DNA of 64,000 bases, from positions 1 to 64,000 of the forward strand of contig NZ_BCWR01000012.1 of assembly GCF_001592305.1 (NCBI RefSeq), in the 5' to 3' direction. Position 1 is the stretch's first letter, and each line of letters begins with the position of its first letter. Below the pieces are notes generated by a model. It did no database searches and was not told the DNA's origin. It saw only the letters and a program-made list of their open reading frames with translations. Both the position numbers and the translations under genes were made by a program. Source of the DNA: Hydrogenophaga taeniospiralis CCUG 15921. GTDB taxonomy: Bacteria; Pseudomonadota; Gammaproteobacteria; Burkholderiales; Burkholderiaceae_C. Of this stretch, positions 45,158 to 55,144 are shown piece by piece.

Positions 45158-46075
45158 ATGAGCCTGCCTTCTGAACCCTTGCCGATAGCCCGAAAAAAGG
45201 GCCAGCCACTGCGCTTCGCGCACGTCGCCATCATCGGCAAATACCAGGCGCCGGGCTCGCGCGATGCGGTGGAGGAAGTGGCCCATTTCCTGCACGACGT
45301 GGGCTGCGAGGTGTCGCTGGAGCAGGACACCGCGCTCAACACCGGCCTGCTGCAATACCCCGCGCTGGACGTGCCCGCCATGGGCAGTGCCTGCGACCTG
45401 GCGCTGGTGGTGGGGGGTGACGGCACCATGCTGGGCATCGGCCGCCAGCTCGCCCGCTACGGCGTGCCACTGGCCGGCATCAACCAGGGCCGGCTGGGCT
45501 TCATCACCGACATTCCCTTCGACAGCTACCGCGAAAAGTTGCGGCCCATGCTGTACGGCGAGTTCGAGGAAGACCCACGCGCGCTCATGGCCGCCAGTGT
45601 GTGGCGCGATGGCCGGTGCGTGTTCGAAGCCACCGCGCTCAACGATGTGGTGGTCAACCGCGGCGGCGTGGCCAGCATGATCGAGCTGCGCGTGGAGGTG
45701 GACGGCCATTTCGTGGCCAACCAGCGCGCCGACGGCCTGATCATCGCTTCGTCCACCGGCTCCACCGCGTATTCGCTCTCGGCCGGCGGCCCGCTGCTGC
45801 ACCCGGCCATTGGTGGCTGGGTGATGGTGCCGATCGCACCCCACACCCTGTCCAACCGCCCCATCGTATTGCCCGCGCACTGCGAGATCGCGGTGGAGAT
45901 CGTCTCGGGGCGCGACGCCAGCGCCAACTTCGACATGCAATCCCTCACCAGCCTGCTGCATGGTGACCGCATCGTGGTGAGGCGCTCCGAGCACACGCTG
46001 CGCCTGTTGCACCCGGTGGGCTGGAGCTATTTCGACACCTTGCGCAAAAAGCTGCACTGGAACGAGGGCGGTTGA
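45158..46075 (+). CDS. nadK: NAD kinase
   Basis: A 305-aa kinase that phosphorylates NAD to NADP. The GGDGTML motif near residue 88, GRLGFITDI, and the NE/D-rich NDVVVNRG segment with [18 protein letters not shown] are the family signatures. Full length. The ATG at 45158 gives a 23-residue lead-in, and an upstream extension has no support. Divergent from hrcA and followed by recN, a common Burkholderiales order. Confidence 0.96.
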   Translation: MSLPSEPLPIARKKGQPLRFAHVAIIGKYQAPGSRDAVEEVAHFLHDVGCEVSLEQDTALNTGLLQYPALDVPAMGSACDLALVVGGDGTMLGIGRQLARYGVPLAGINQGRLGFITDIPFDSYREKLRPMLYGEFEEDPRALMAASVWRDGRCVFEATALNDVVVNRGGVASMIELRVEVDGHFVANQRADGLIIASSTGSTAYSLSAGGPLLHPAIGGWVMVPIAPHTLSNRPIVLPAHCEIAVEIVSGRDASANFDMQSLTSLLHGDRIVVRRSEHTLRLLHPVGWSYFDTLRKKLHWNEGG

Positions 46076-46133
46076 AATCCCGGTCAAAATACGACCGGTC
46101 TGCCCTTCACACGTTCCACCTCACCCCACGTTC

Positions 46134-47777
46134 ATGAGCCTCCGACGCATTGTTTTGCGCGACTTCGTCATCGTGCAGTCACTGGACCTGGAACTGGACC
46201 AGGGCTTTTGCGTGCTCACCGGTGAAACCGGCGCCGGCAAGTCCATCCTGATCGACGCGCTGCAACTCGCCCTGGGCGCACGCGCCGACAGCGGCGTGGT
46301 GCGCGAGGGTGCGTCGCGCTGCGAAATCGCCGCCGAGTTCGATGCCCCGCCCGGCTTGGCCACCTGGCTGGAGGAGCAGGGTTTCCCGCTGGAGGACAGC
46401 CTGCTGCTGCGCCGCACGGTCGACACCGAAGGCCGCAGCCGTGCCTGGATCAACGGCAGCGCGGCCACCGTGGCCCAGCTCAAGGTACTGGCCAGCGAGC
46501 TGGTGGACATTCACGGCCAACACGCCTGGCAAAGCCTCACCCGCGCCGACGCCGTGCGTGCCCTGCTCGACGGCTATGCCGGCATCGACACCTCCGCCGC
46601 GGCACAGGGCTGGGCGCAGTGGCGCCAGTGCCGCAAGGCGCTGGAGAGCGCAACCGAGCGCCAGAACAGCCTGCAACAGGAAAGCGAACGGCTGGCCTGG
46701 CAGATCGGCGAGCTGGACAAGCTCGCGCCGCAAGCCGGCGAGTGGGACGAACTCAACGGTCAGCATGGCCGTCTGGCCAACGCCCAGGCGCTGCAGGACG
46801 CGGCCCAGGCCGCCGTGGCGGCGCTGGACGCCACCGAACCGAGCGCGGGCGACCTGATCCACCGCGCGCTGGCGGCCCTGCAGGCCCAAGCCCACATCGA
46901 GCCCGACTTTGCCGGCCCCGTGGAAGCGCTGGAAGCGGCGCTGGCCCAGGTGCAGGACAGCGTGCACAGCCTGCACCAGTACACCCGCCACGCCGAACAG
47001 GACCCGTCCCGCCTGGAGGCGCTGGACCAGCGGCTTTCGCTGTGGCTGTCGCTGGCACGCCGCTACCGCCGCCCACCCGAAGAATTGGCCGAACTGCACG
47101 CGCAGTGGAAGGCCGAACTGGCCCAGGTGGACCAGGCGCTGGATCTGGCCGCCCTGCAACAAGCCGAACGCCAGGCCTGGAAGACCTTTGACAGTGCTTT
47201 GCAGGCCCTGACAAAAAAACGCCAGCAGGCCGCCCCCCGACTGTCCCAGGCGGTCACCGAAACCATGCAGACGCTGGGACTGCAGGGGGGCCGATTCGAG
47301 GTGGCACTGCAGCGCCTCGAAGAACCCCAGGCCCATGGCAGGGAACAGGTGGAGTTCCTGGTGGCTGGTCATGCGGGCGTCACGCCGCGCCCGGTCGGCA
47401 AAGTCGCCTCCGGCGGTGAGCTCTCCCGCATCGCGCTGGCGATTTCGGTCGTCACCAGCCGGCTCGGTCAGGCACCCACACTGATTTTTGACGAGGTGGA
47501 TTCGGGCATCGGCGGCGCCGTGGCCCACACCGTGGGCCGCCTGCTGCGCCAGCTGGGCCAGGACCGGCAGGTGCTGTCGGTGACCCACCTGGCGCAGGTG
47601 GCCGCCTGCGCCGACCACCACCTGCTGGTGAGCAAACAGCAATCCGGCCAACAGACCGTGAGCACGGTCGAGGCGATCGCGCACGAACAGCGCATCCGCG
47701 AGCTTGCCCGCATGCTGGGCGGCAACGAACAGTCCGAGGTGTCGCTGGCCCACGCCCGCGAGTTGCTTGCCGCCTGA
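46134..47777 (+). CDS. recN: DNA repair protein RecN
   Basis: A 547-aa SMC-like ATPase for double-strand-break repair. Walker A is GETGAGKS near residue 32. A long coiled-coil middle with many Gln/Ala/Leu residues follows. ABC signature [14 protein letters not shown] and Walker [14 protein letters not shown] are at the C-terminus. An AT-rich TCAAAATACG at about 46084 may be its -10. Confidence 0.96.
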   Translation: MSLRRIVLRDFVIVQSLDLELDQGFCVLTGETGAGKSILIDALQLALGARADSGVVREGASRCEIAAEFDAPPGLATWLEEQGFPLEDSLLLRRTVDTEGRSRAWINGSAATVAQLKVLASELVDIHGQHAWQSLTRADAVRALLDGYAGIDTSAAAQGWAQWRQCRKALESATERQNSLQQESERLAWQIGELDKLAPQAGEWDELNGQHGRLANAQALQDAAQAAVAALDATEPSAGDLIHRALAALQAQAHIEPDFAGPVEALEAALAQVQDSVHSLHQYTRHAEQDPSRLEALDQRLSLWLSLARRYRRPPEELAELHAQWKAELAQVDQALDLAALQQAERQAWKTFDSALQALTKKRQQAAPRLSQAVTETMQTLGLQGGRFEVALQRLEEPQAHGREQVEFLVAGHAGVTPRPVGKVASGGELSRIALAISVVTSRLGQAPTLIFDEVDSGIGGAVAHTVGRLLRQLGQDRQVLSVTHLAQVAACADHHLLVSKQQSGQQTVSTVEAIAHEQRIRELARMLGGNEQSEVSLAHARELLAA

Positions 47778-47790
47778 CCCTGCAACACCC

Positions 47791-48717
47791 ATGTCAGACA
47801 CCCTGCCAAGCCCCATCGAACTGGTCCTGATCACCGGCATGTCCGGCTCGGGCAAGTCGGTGGCCCTGACCGCGCTGGAAGACCTCGGCTTCTACTGCGT
47901 GGACAACCTGCCGCCCGAGCTGCTGGAATCCTTCATCGCGCTTGAACAAAGCCACCAGGCCCACCGGGTCGCCATCGCCATGGATGTGCGCAGCGCCGCT
48001 TCGCTACCGGGTCTGCCCCGCCGGCTGGAGCGGCTGCAGGCCCAGGCCGACCGGCCGGTGCACCTCACCACCGTGTTCCTGGACGCCACCACCGACACCC
48101 TGGTGCGCCGTTTTTCCGAAACGCGCCGGCTGCACCCGCTCTCGCTCAAGCAGGCCAACGATCAGCACCGGGCACTGACCGACGCCATCGAACACGAACG
48201 CGAGTTGCTGGCCGAACTGCGAGAGCAGGCGCTGGTGCTCGACACCAGCCTGATCCGGCCGGCGCAATTGCGCAGCCACATCAAGGATTTGCTGGGGGCG
48301 GTCCAGGCGCCCCTGACGCTGGTGTTCGAATCGTTTGCCTTCAAGCGAGGCATTCCGATGGACGCGGATTTCGTGTTCGACGTGCGCATGTTGCCCAACC
48401 CGCACTACGAACCCGAACTCAAGCCCCTGACCGGACGCGATGCGCCGGTGGCGGCCTACCTCGCCGCCCAGCCCGAGGTGGACCAGATGCGGCAGCAGAT
48501 CGGCGACTTCCTGCGGCACTGGCTGCCGCAGATGCTGCGCGACCACCGCAGCTACGTGACCGTGGCCATCGGCTGCACCGGGGGCCAGCACCGCTCGGTG
48601 TACCTGGCCGAACAGCTGGCGCAGACCTTCGCCACCGACTGGGCCACCCAGGTGCGGCACCGCGAAGTCGACGGTTGGCCGGCATCTGCGGCACGCCCGG
48701 TGGCCACGGGCTCCTGA
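47791..48717 (+). CDS. rapZ: RNase adapter protein RapZ
   Basis: A 308-aa P-loop nucleotide-binding protein (YvcJ/RapZ). Walker A is GMSGSGKS at about 16-23. [13 protein letters not shown] and the C-terminal [18 protein letters not shown] are conserved. In E. coli RapZ targets small RNAs controlling amino-sugar synthesis to RNase E; in betaproteobacteria the role is less clear. It follows recN by 13 nt and is convergent with mutY (24-nt gap). Confidence 0.95.
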   Translation: MSDTLPSPIELVLITGMSGSGKSVALTALEDLGFYCVDNLPPELLESFIALEQSHQAHRVAIAMDVRSAASLPGLPRRLERLQAQADRPVHLTTVFLDATTDTLVRRFSETRRLHPLSLKQANDQHRALTDAIEHERELLAELREQALVLDTSLIRPAQLRSHIKDLLGAVQAPLTLVFESFAFKRGIPMDADFVFDVRMLPNPHYEPELKPLTGRDAPVAAYLAAQPEVDQMRQQIGDFLRHWLPQMLRDHRSYVTVAIGCTGGQHRSVYLAEQLAQTFATDWATQVRHREVDGWPASAARPVATGS

Positions 48718-48741
48718 GCGCGCTTGTGCTCTCCGGTCGCC

Positions 48742-49845
48742 TCAGGGCAGATCGCGGGAGAGCAACAGGCGCACCGGCGCCGGCAGTCCGTATTGCGCCA
48801 GCGCCGCTTCATCCACCCATTGCCCGCCCAGATCGGCGGCGAAGGCCATGGCCTCCGAGGTCTCAAGCAACAACGGGTGCAGACGCAGCTCACGGTGCGT
48901 CAGGCTGTGCGACACCGGCTCCAGCGCGCGCACGCCACTGCGCAGGTGCGGCGGCAGGGCCTCCAACAGGGAAGCCTCGCTGTCGAACACCGGCAGGCAA
49001 TACAAACCGGCCCAGATACCCCGCGCGGGCCGGCGCTCGAGCCACACCCGATCCGACGCGTCCGTGGCCGGGCCGCGCAGCCACAGCAGCCACCAGGACT
49101 CGTGCCGCCGTTTGAGCAACCGGGTCTTGACCGGGTAGTTCTGCGGAACCCCCTGGGCATGGGCCACGCAGAGGTCTTGCACCGGGCAGCGCCCACACAG
49201 CGGCCGGCTCCGCAGGCACACCGTGGCACCCAGGTCCATCAAGCCTTGCGTGTAGGCCGTCATGTCCTCGGTTGAAGGGGTCTCGGGCAACAGTGCCTGG
49301 GCCCGCTGCCAAAGTTCGTGCTGGGCCGACGCCAGGGCCAGATCCGCGTCCATGGCCATCAAGCGCGTGAGCACGCGCCGGACATTGCCGTCCACAATCG
49401 AGATGCGTTCGCCGTGGCAAAACGCGGCAATCGCCGCGGCGGTGGAAGCACCGATGCCGGGCAGCGCCTCCAGACCCTGCGCCGAGTCCGGAAACAGCCC
49501 GCCGTGCTGCGCCACCACCACCTGGGCGCAGCGGTGCAGGTTGCGCGCCCGGCTGTAGTAGCCCAGGCCACTCCACAAGGCCATCACGTCATCGGCCTGC
49601 GCCTCGGCCAGGGCGAACACATCGGGGAACCGCGCCAGAAAGCGCGGGTAATAACTCAGCACCGTGCTCACCTGGGTCTGCTGCAACATGACCTCGGACA
49701 ACCAGACCCGGTACGGGTCGCGGGTGCCCTGCCAGGGCAGGCCGCTGCGCCCGGACTGGCGCTGCCAGTCGATGAGGCGCCGGGCAAAAGTGAGTGGCAG
49801 GTCCGGCGCCCGAAACGCCTCAGCCGCAGTCGTGCACGGGTTCAT
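48742..49845 (-). CDS. mutY: Adenine DNA glycosylase MutY
   Basis: A 367-aa repair enzyme that removes adenine mispaired with 8-oxoguanine. SEVMLQQTQV (catalytic Glu), the helix-hairpin-helix LPGIGASTAAAIAAF followed by SIVDGNVRRVL (catalytic Asp), and the 4Fe-4S loop CLRSRPLCGRCPVQDLC are present. The C-terminal NUDIX-like domain has RPARGIWAGLYCLP. An in-frame upstream start at 49911 would add 22 residues from the dispersed repeat; the ATG at 49845 with the repeat's GAAGGGA ribosome-binding site is preferred. Confidence 0.95.
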   Translation of the reverse strand: MNPCTTAAEAFRAPDLPLTFARRLIDWQRQSGRSGLPWQGTRDPYRVWLSEVMLQQTQVSTVLSYYPRFLARFPDVFALAEAQADDVMALWSGLGYYSRARNLHRCAQVVVAQHGGLFPDSAQGLEALPGIGASTAAAIAAFCHGERISIVDGNVRRVLTRLMAMDADLALASAQHELWQRAQALLPETPSTEDMTAYTQGLMDLGATVCLRSRPLCGRCPVQDLCVAHAQGVPQNYPVKTRLLKRRHESWWLLWLRGPATDASDRVWLERRPARGIWAGLYCLPVFDSEASLLEALPPHLRSGVRALEPVSHSLTHRELRLHPLLLETSEAMAFAADLGGQWVDEAALAQYGLPAPVRLLLSRDLP

Positions 49846-49911
49846 GGGAGTCCCTTCGCCCTGCAGGCCGCGGTGCGAGCTGGCCTGGGAGCGGCCCAGC
49901 GCCGCGCTCAT
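49843..49911 (-). repeat. Dispersed leader repeat, copy B (supplies start codon and RBS)
   Basis: Minus-strand copy of the 21859-21927 sequence. It begins ATGAGCGC, whose TGA is the stop of the upstream GTPase gene. It encodes MSAALGRSQASSHRGLQGEG in frame with mutY and ends with GAAGGGA plus the mutY ATG at 49845. The junction architecture is the same as in copy A. Confidence 0.8.
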
Positions 49912-51851
49912 ACCGCAACAGCTTCGGCGGGGTCTTCTTCGGGAACGGACAGCAGGTGGTCGGTCAGCTCCGCCAGCTTGGCGTCCAGCAGATTGAGTTC
50001 GGTCTGGTGGGACTGGAGTTCTCGAATGCGCCCATCCAGACCGCCTGCGGCCTGCTGGATGCGCGAAACGGCTTCAATGCGGCGGACGAAATTGCGCCGG
50101 CGTTCGCGCAGCTGGGTGTCAAGCTGGGCCGAGGCCGACTTGTTCCACAGCTCCACCTCATTCATGGCGGTGTCGTACACCACGCGCAGGCGGCTCATGA
50201 GCGCGCGCGTCAGCCGTTCGGCAAACTCCGGCTGGGCCAGCCGCAGCGCATTGCCCAGGCTCAGGTACTGCAGGTGGCTCTTTTCAATGGCCACCAAGTC
50301 CCTGGCATAGTGGGCCAGTTGGGGCGGAGAAGGCGGCTGGAGCGAAAAGCCGTATTCGGCGTTCAGACCCTTGAAGCTGCCTTCCAGCATCGACTGGATT
50401 TCGGCGGCCAAGGTATCGGCGCGCGCCAGATCGGCGCGCAGGCGGTCAAAGGTATGGCCATAGGCGCGCCGCACGCCGAGCTTGATACCGGGCTGTTTCA
50501 GCGCACGCGACAGCTCGGACACCTCAGCCTTCAGGTGGGTGCTGCCAAGCAGCGCAAAGAGGTTCTTGAGCAGGCGCAGATGCACCGACCGCACGGCGTG
50601 GATCTTGGCACCGCTGGCATCAAAATCGGCCTGCTCCTGCTCGATGCGCAGGCGCATCTGTTTGATGACCCCCGCGTTCTTGCCGCGCAGACCATCGAGC
50701 TCCTGTATCTGCTCGACCAGGTCACGCGCCCGGATGTGGACGAGACGCCCGGTCTCCTGCCGCAACGCCTGGATGCCCGACGCCACTGCGGCGCTCAGAA
50801 TCCTGCGGCGCTGACCGAGCAGGTCCACGCCCAGTGCCGACTCCAGCTCCATCAGGTTGCTCGCTTCGAGCAGCTTGTCATCGCCACTGACCTTGGCCAG
50901 CAAGCCCTTCTGGGCCGACACCGCCAGCACCTGCTTGGGCGACAGCCCCAGGATGTCGGCCGAATCGGTGCGTTGCGAGGCGATCTGCAGTTGCACCTGT
51001 TCGGGCGAACTGAGGGCGTCCCACATGGTGTCGATCTTGTTGAGCACCACCAGACGCGACTCCTGGCCCTGGCCCTGCACCGCCAGGTGCTGGCGCCAGA
51101 TCGTCAGGTCGGACTTGGTCACACCGGTGTCGGCCGCCAGGATGAACACCACCGCATGGGCCTGCGGCAGCAGACTGACCGTGAGTTCGGGTTCGGCGCC
51201 GATGGCGTTGAGGCCCGGGGTGTCCAGGATCACCAAGCCCTGTTTGAGCAGCGGGTGCGCCATGTTGATCAGCGCGTGGCGCCATTTCGGCACCTCGATC
51301 AGGCCGTCCGGCCCGACCAACGGGTTGTCGTCCGGCAGCTCTTCATTCCAGAAGCCCAGCGCAGCCGCTTCGGACTTGCTGACGCGGCGCACCTCGGCCA
51401 CTTTCTGGATCGCACGCGCGAGCTGCTGGGGATCGTTGACGTCCAGGTCAACACGTTCCCATTTGTTCGGGGCATTGCGCCAGTCCAGCAAGGACTTGGG
51501 CTGCAGCCGCGTCTCGATGGGCAACAGCCGCAGGCAGGGTGGCACTTCCGCGTCGTACCCGAGCTCGGTCGGACACATCGTGGTGCGCCCGGCGCTCGCG
51601 GGCATGATGCGCCGGCCATAACCGGCAAAAAACACCGCATTGATCAGCTCGGACTTGCCGCGCGAGAACTCGGCCACGAAGGCCACCATGATCTTGTCGT
51701 TCTTGACCTGGGCGTGCAACTGGTCAAGCCGCTCGTTCACGCCGGCTTCCATCAAGTCGTGATCGGTCAGCCATTCGGACAACAACTTGAGCCGCAAAGC
51801 AAACTGCCTGCGCCATGCGCCGTGGTCGTCAAATTCCTGGTTGAAGCTCAT
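49908..51851 (-). CDS. Dynamin-like GTPase
   Basis: A 647-aa large GTPase. G1 is a deviant P-loop in FVAEFSRGKSELINA, typical of bacterial dynamin-like proteins. Switch Thr is in GRTTMCPTEL, G3 is LVILDTPGLNA and G4 is VVLNKIDTMWD. The C-terminal half is largely helical and coiled-coil, with no obvious transmembrane hairpin. Bacterial dynamins remodel or protect membranes, some during phage stress; the role here is unknown. Its stop overlaps the dispersed repeat that leads into mutY. A TATATT on the minus strand near 51880 may be its -10. Confidence 0.85.
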   Translation of the reverse strand: MSFNQEFDDHGAWRRQFALRLKLLSEWLTDHDLMEAGVNERLDQLHAQVKNDKIMVAFVAEFSRGKSELINAVFFAGYGRRIMPASAGRTTMCPTELGYDAEVPPCLRLLPIETRLQPKSLLDWRNAPNKWERVDLDVNDPQQLARAIQKVAEVRRVSKSEAAALGFWNEELPDDNPLVGPDGLIEVPKWRHALINMAHPLLKQGLVILDTPGLNAIGAEPELTVSLLPQAHAVVFILAADTGVTKSDLTIWRQHLAVQGQGQESRLVVLNKIDTMWDALSSPEQVQLQIASQRTDSADILGLSPKQVLAVSAQKGLLAKVSGDDKLLEASNLMELESALGVDLLGQRRRILSAAVASGIQALRQETGRLVHIRARDLVEQIQELDGLRGKNAGVIKQMRLRIEQEQADFDASGAKIHAVRSVHLRLLKNLFALLGSTHLKAEVSELSRALKQPGIKLGVRRAYGHTFDRLRADLARADTLAAEIQSMLEGSFKGLNAEYGFSLQPPSPPQLAHYARDLVAIEKSHLQYLSLGNALRLAQPEFAERLTRALMSRLRVVYDTAMNEVELWNKSASAQLDTQLRERRRNFVRRIEAVSRIQQAAGGLDGRIRELQSHQTELNLLDAKLAELTDHLLSVPEEDPAEAVAV

Positions 51852-51897
51852 GTGCCGTGTTCTCTGGAGTGAGGGCAATATAGCATCGGAGCGGTTT

Positions 51898-52713
51898 TCA
51901 GGGCTTCTGGCAGATCGGGCAGTAATACGTGGACCGCTGCCCCTGCCGGATCGCCCGGATGGGCGTGGCGCAGACCCGGCACGGCATCCCCTCGCGGCCG
52001 TAGACCATGGCATCGAGCTGGAAGTAACCGCTCTGGCCTTGCGCACTGGAGAAGTCGCGCAAGGTGCTCCCGCCCAGGGCTAACGCCCGTTGCAGCACCG
52101 CCACGATGGCCGCGTGCAGGCGCACCGCCCTGGGTTTGCTCAGTCGATCGGCTCGCAGCGTGGGACGGATGCCCGCCATGAACAGCGCTTCGGAAGCATA
52201 GATATTCCCCACACCCACCACGATATCGCCCGCCAGCAGCACCTGTTTGATGCTGGAGCGACGCTGGCTCAAAGCCTGGTGAAAGGACAGCGGTTCAAAG
52301 CCCGCCTCCAGCGGCTCCTGCCCCAGTCCCGCCAGCAACTTGCGCGCACGCGGGTCGTCCAGCGACGCCACGTACACCACGGCGCCAAACCGGCGGGGGT
52401 CGTGCAGACGCAAACATCCCCGGCTGGTGTCCAGTTCGAAATGGTCGTGCACCCCAGGCGGCGGCAGGCGAGGAGCGAACAGCAGGCTGCCCGACATGCC
52501 CAGGTGCAACAACAGCACCCCACGGTCCAGGTGCACCAGAAGGTATTTGCCGCGCCGCGCCACTTGCAGCACCGTGCGTCCCTGCAACTCGGACGGCTCG
52601 CATCCCAGCGGCCAGCGCAGGGGCTTGCCCAGATGCAGGCTCCGCACCTGCGCGCCCGCGATGCGGTCGGCAAAACTGCGGCGGGTCACTTCAACTTCTG
52701 GAAGTTCGGGCAT
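51898..52713 (-). CDS. mutM: Formamidopyrimidine-DNA glycosylase MutM (Fpg)
   Basis: A 271-aa base-excision enzyme that removes 8-oxoguanine and formamidopyrimidines. The start MPELPEVE carries the catalytic Pro and Glu. LLLHLGMSG and [14 protein letters not shown] (helix-two-turn-helix) follow. The C-terminal zinc finger is CRVC then CPIC. It acts in the same GO system as mutY, which lies two genes away on the same strand. Confidence 0.97.
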   Translation of the reverse strand: MPELPEVEVTRRSFADRIAGAQVRSLHLGKPLRWPLGCEPSELQGRTVLQVARRGKYLLVHLDRGVLLLHLGMSGSLLFAPRLPPPGVHDHFELDTSRGCLRLHDPRRFGAVVYVASLDDPRARKLLAGLGQEPLEAGFEPLSFHQALSQRRSSIKQVLLAGDIVVGVGNIYASEALFMAGIRPTLRADRLSKPRAVRLHAAIVAVLQRALALGGSTLRDFSSAQGQSGYFQLDAMVYGREGMPCRVCATPIRAIRQGQRSTYYCPICQKP

Positions 52714-52793
52714 GGGCAGGCGCTTTTTCTGGAGGGACCGGAACACCGGGCGGGTTACAGGAATCACACAGAAGGCGCCCTGAACCCTTCCAT

Positions 52794-52799
52794 TATCAT
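52794..52799 (+). promoter_or_regulatory. -10-like hexamer 6 nt before the TPR gene ATG
   Basis: TATCAT, then six bases and the ATG at 52806. Same spacing as at spoT, hrcA and nadK. Confidence 0.4.
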
Positions 52800-52805
52800 G
52801 ACCCA

Positions 52806-54644
52806 ATGAATACCCTGCACCACAGCGTCAACCAGGCTCCCAGTCACATGGATCCGGCACTCCCGCTGCGGCCCCATGCCAGGCCAGCGCGGTGGTTGCT
52901 GGCGGCGGCCCTCCTCGGCTCAGGTCTGGGCACATGGGCACAAAGCCCACCGCAACCCGTACCAGTGGTCGGCGCCGAGGAGCCGTCTGAACCGGTGGTC
53001 AACTCCACCTTGAACGCGCCGCAGTTCTACCAATTGCTGCTCGGAGAACTCAATGTCCTTGCAGGGGAACCCGGCGCGGGCTATTCCCTGATACTGGATG
53101 CGGCGCGCCAGCAGCGCAACGCCCAACTCTACCGCCGAGCGGTCGAAGTGGCCCTGCAGGCCCGCTCCGGCGAAGCCGCCCTGACCGCTGCCCGCACCTG
53201 GGCCAAGGATCTGCCCAAGGATGTCGAAGCCAACCGGTTTGTGTGGCAGATCCTGCTGGCGCTCAACCAGGTCACTGAAACCGGCCCGGTCTTGCGCGAC
53301 ATCCTGGCGCAGAGCAGCCCGACCGAGCGCAACGACGCCATCAACGCGATTCCCCAGGCCTATGCCAGGGTTGCCGACAAATCCCAGGCGCTGACCGTGG
53401 TTCGCGAAGCGCTGGGTCCGTCGCTCAAGCAGCGCGCGCATGCCGCCGCCGCATGGACCACATTGGGTCGCATGGAACTCGCGCTCGATCAAAAACCCCA
53501 GGCCCTTGCGTCGGCACAGAAAGGACATGCGGCCGACCCGGCATCGCCCTTTCCCGCGCTGCTGGCGCTCGAACTGTTCGAACTGGGTCAACCAGAGGCC
53601 GAGGCCCTGGTGCGAGATCACCTGCGTGTGGCTGCACCCGCCGAGCCCAACGGACCCGCGGTTTCGCTGACCTACGCGCGCATCCTGCTGGACCTCCAGC
53701 GCAACGCCGAAGCGCGCGACCAGCTGAACCTGCTCACCGGTCGCCAGCCCGAGTTGCCCGAACCCTGGCTGCTGCTGGCCACCCTGCAAATACAGGACGA
53801 CGCACTGCCTCAGGCCACCGCGTCGCTGGAAAAGTACATGGGCCTGGCACGCCAGGCGAACGACGAGCGCTCGGCCCGTGGCCTCACCCAGGCCTATCTG
53901 TTGATGGCCCAGATCGCCGAAAAGCGGAACGACTTCGCCGCCGCCAATGCCTGGCTGGACCGCATCGAGAACGCGGACGACATCATGGCCGCGCAGATGC
54001 GCCGTGCCTCGCTGCTGGCCCGCCAGGGACAGATGGCCCAGGCCCGAGCACTGCTGCGCAACCAGCCCGAGCGGCGGCCGGAAGACGCGCGCCTCAAGCT
54101 GGTGGCCGAAGGCCAACTGCTGCGCGACTTCAAGGCCTGGGAGCAGGCCTATGAGGTGTACGGAGAAGCCGTGAAGCGTTTTCCACAGGATGTGGAGCTG
54201 CTGTACGACCAGGCCATGATGGCTGAAAAGGCTGGCAAACCCGAGGTCATGGAGCAGTTGCTGCGTGAGTTGATGGCGACCAAGCCGGACTACCACCACG
54301 CCTACAACGCCCTGGGGTATTCGCTGGCCGACCGCAAACTGCGCCTGCCCGAAGCCAAGCAATTGATCGAAAAAGCGGTCGAACTCGCACCCACCGATGC
54401 CTATATCCAGGACAGCCTGGGCTGGGTCGAGTTCCGGTTGGGCAATGTCCAGCGCTCGCTGCAAATCCTTCAGGCCGCGTACGGCAAACGCCCCGACGCG
54501 GAAATCGCGGCCCATCTGGGCGAGGTGCTCTGGAGTCAGGGCCAGCGCGAACAGGCGCTGAAAATCTGGCGTGAAGGTCTGCTGCTGGCCAGAGACAACG
54601 AGACCCTGCAGGAAACCCTCAAGCGACTGCGCGTCAACCCATGA
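52806..54644 (+). CDS. Exported tetratricopeptide-repeat protein
   Basis: A 612-aa protein with a signal-peptide-like segment ([17 protein letters not shown], about 29-45), then many degenerate TPR helices. Examples are [22 protein letters not shown] and [29 protein letters not shown]. The C-terminal TPRs are best conserved. It is always near lolB in Burkholderiales, which suggests a role in envelope assembly, but no function is established. An ATG at 52848 is an alternative start. The stop overlaps lolB (ATGA). Confidence 0.88.
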   Translation: MNTLHHSVNQAPSHMDPALPLRPHARPARWLLAAALLGSGLGTWAQSPPQPVPVVGAEEPSEPVVNSTLNAPQFYQLLLGELNVLAGEPGAGYSLILDAARQQRNAQLYRRAVEVALQARSGEAALTAARTWAKDLPKDVEANRFVWQILLALNQVTETGPVLRDILAQSSPTERNDAINAIPQAYARVADKSQALTVVREALGPSLKQRAHAAAAWTTLGRMELALDQKPQALASAQKGHAADPASPFPALLALELFELGQPEAEALVRDHLRVAAPAEPNGPAVSLTYARILLDLQRNAEARDQLNLLTGRQPELPEPWLLLATLQIQDDALPQATASLEKYMGLARQANDERSARGLTQAYLLMAQIAEKRNDFAAANAWLDRIENADDIMAAQMRRASLLARQGQMAQARALLRNQPERRPEDARLKLVAEGQLLRDFKAWEQAYEVYGEAVKRFPQDVELLYDQAMMAEKAGKPEVMEQLLRELMATKPDYHHAYNALGYSLADRKLRLPEAKQLIEKAVELAPTDAYIQDSLGWVEFRLGNVQRSLQILQAAYGKRPDAEIAAHLGEVLWSQGQREQALKIWREGLLLARDNETLQETLKRLRVNP

Positions 54645-55144
54645 GGCGCGCAGCGCATCCAGCGTTGGTGCTCGCAGGGCGATGGATGGTCCTGCTGCTC
54701 ACCGCATGGCTGACCGCCTGCGCCACACCCAGAGCCGCGGCGCCCGGCGAGGCGGCCTGGAACGGCCGGCTGGCACTACGGGTCGACAACGATCCACCAC
54801 AGTCCTTCTCGGCGGGGTTCGACTTGCGGGGTTCGGCGCAAACCGGTGAACTCCAGCTCACGTCGCCGCTGGGCACCACGCTGGCCACGGTGCTCTGGTC
54901 TCCTCAAGGGGCCGAGCTGCGTCAGGGTGGACAGATCACCCAGCGCAGCAGCCTGGACGAACTCACCACCGAGCTCGGCGGCACCACACTGCCGGTGGGC
55001 GCCTTGTTCGAATGGCTGCAAGGCCAGGCCGGCAGCGCCAGCGGCTGGCAGGTCGACCTGGCTCGCCATGCCGAAGGCCGCATCACTGCGCGGCGCACCA
55101 GCCCTCCTCCCACCGCCGAACTGCGCATCGTCTTCGAGCCATGA
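54641..55144 (+). CDS. lolB: Outer-membrane lipoprotein LolB
   Basis: A 167-aa lipoprotein that receives lipoproteins from LolA and inserts them in the outer membrane. Signal peptide ends in the lipobox LTAC (Cys near 28). GRLALRVDND, FDLRGSAQTGELQLTSPLG and PVGALFEWLQG match LolB. It overlaps the TPR gene and ispE by ATGA on both sides. Confidence 0.93.
   Translation: MRRAAHPALVLAGRWMVLLLTAWLTACATPRAAAPGEAAWNGRLALRVDNDPPQSFSAGFDLRGSAQTGELQLTSPLGTTLATVLWSPQGAELRQGGQITQRSSLDELTTELGGTTLPVGALFEWLQGQAGSASGWQVDLARHAEGRITARRTSPPPTAELRIVFEP

Noticed and set aside
49794..51872. A 692-codon plus-strand open frame
   Set aside because: Antisense to the dynamin-like GTPase, whose G1, G3 and G4 motifs are clear. 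No domain in the antisense product.
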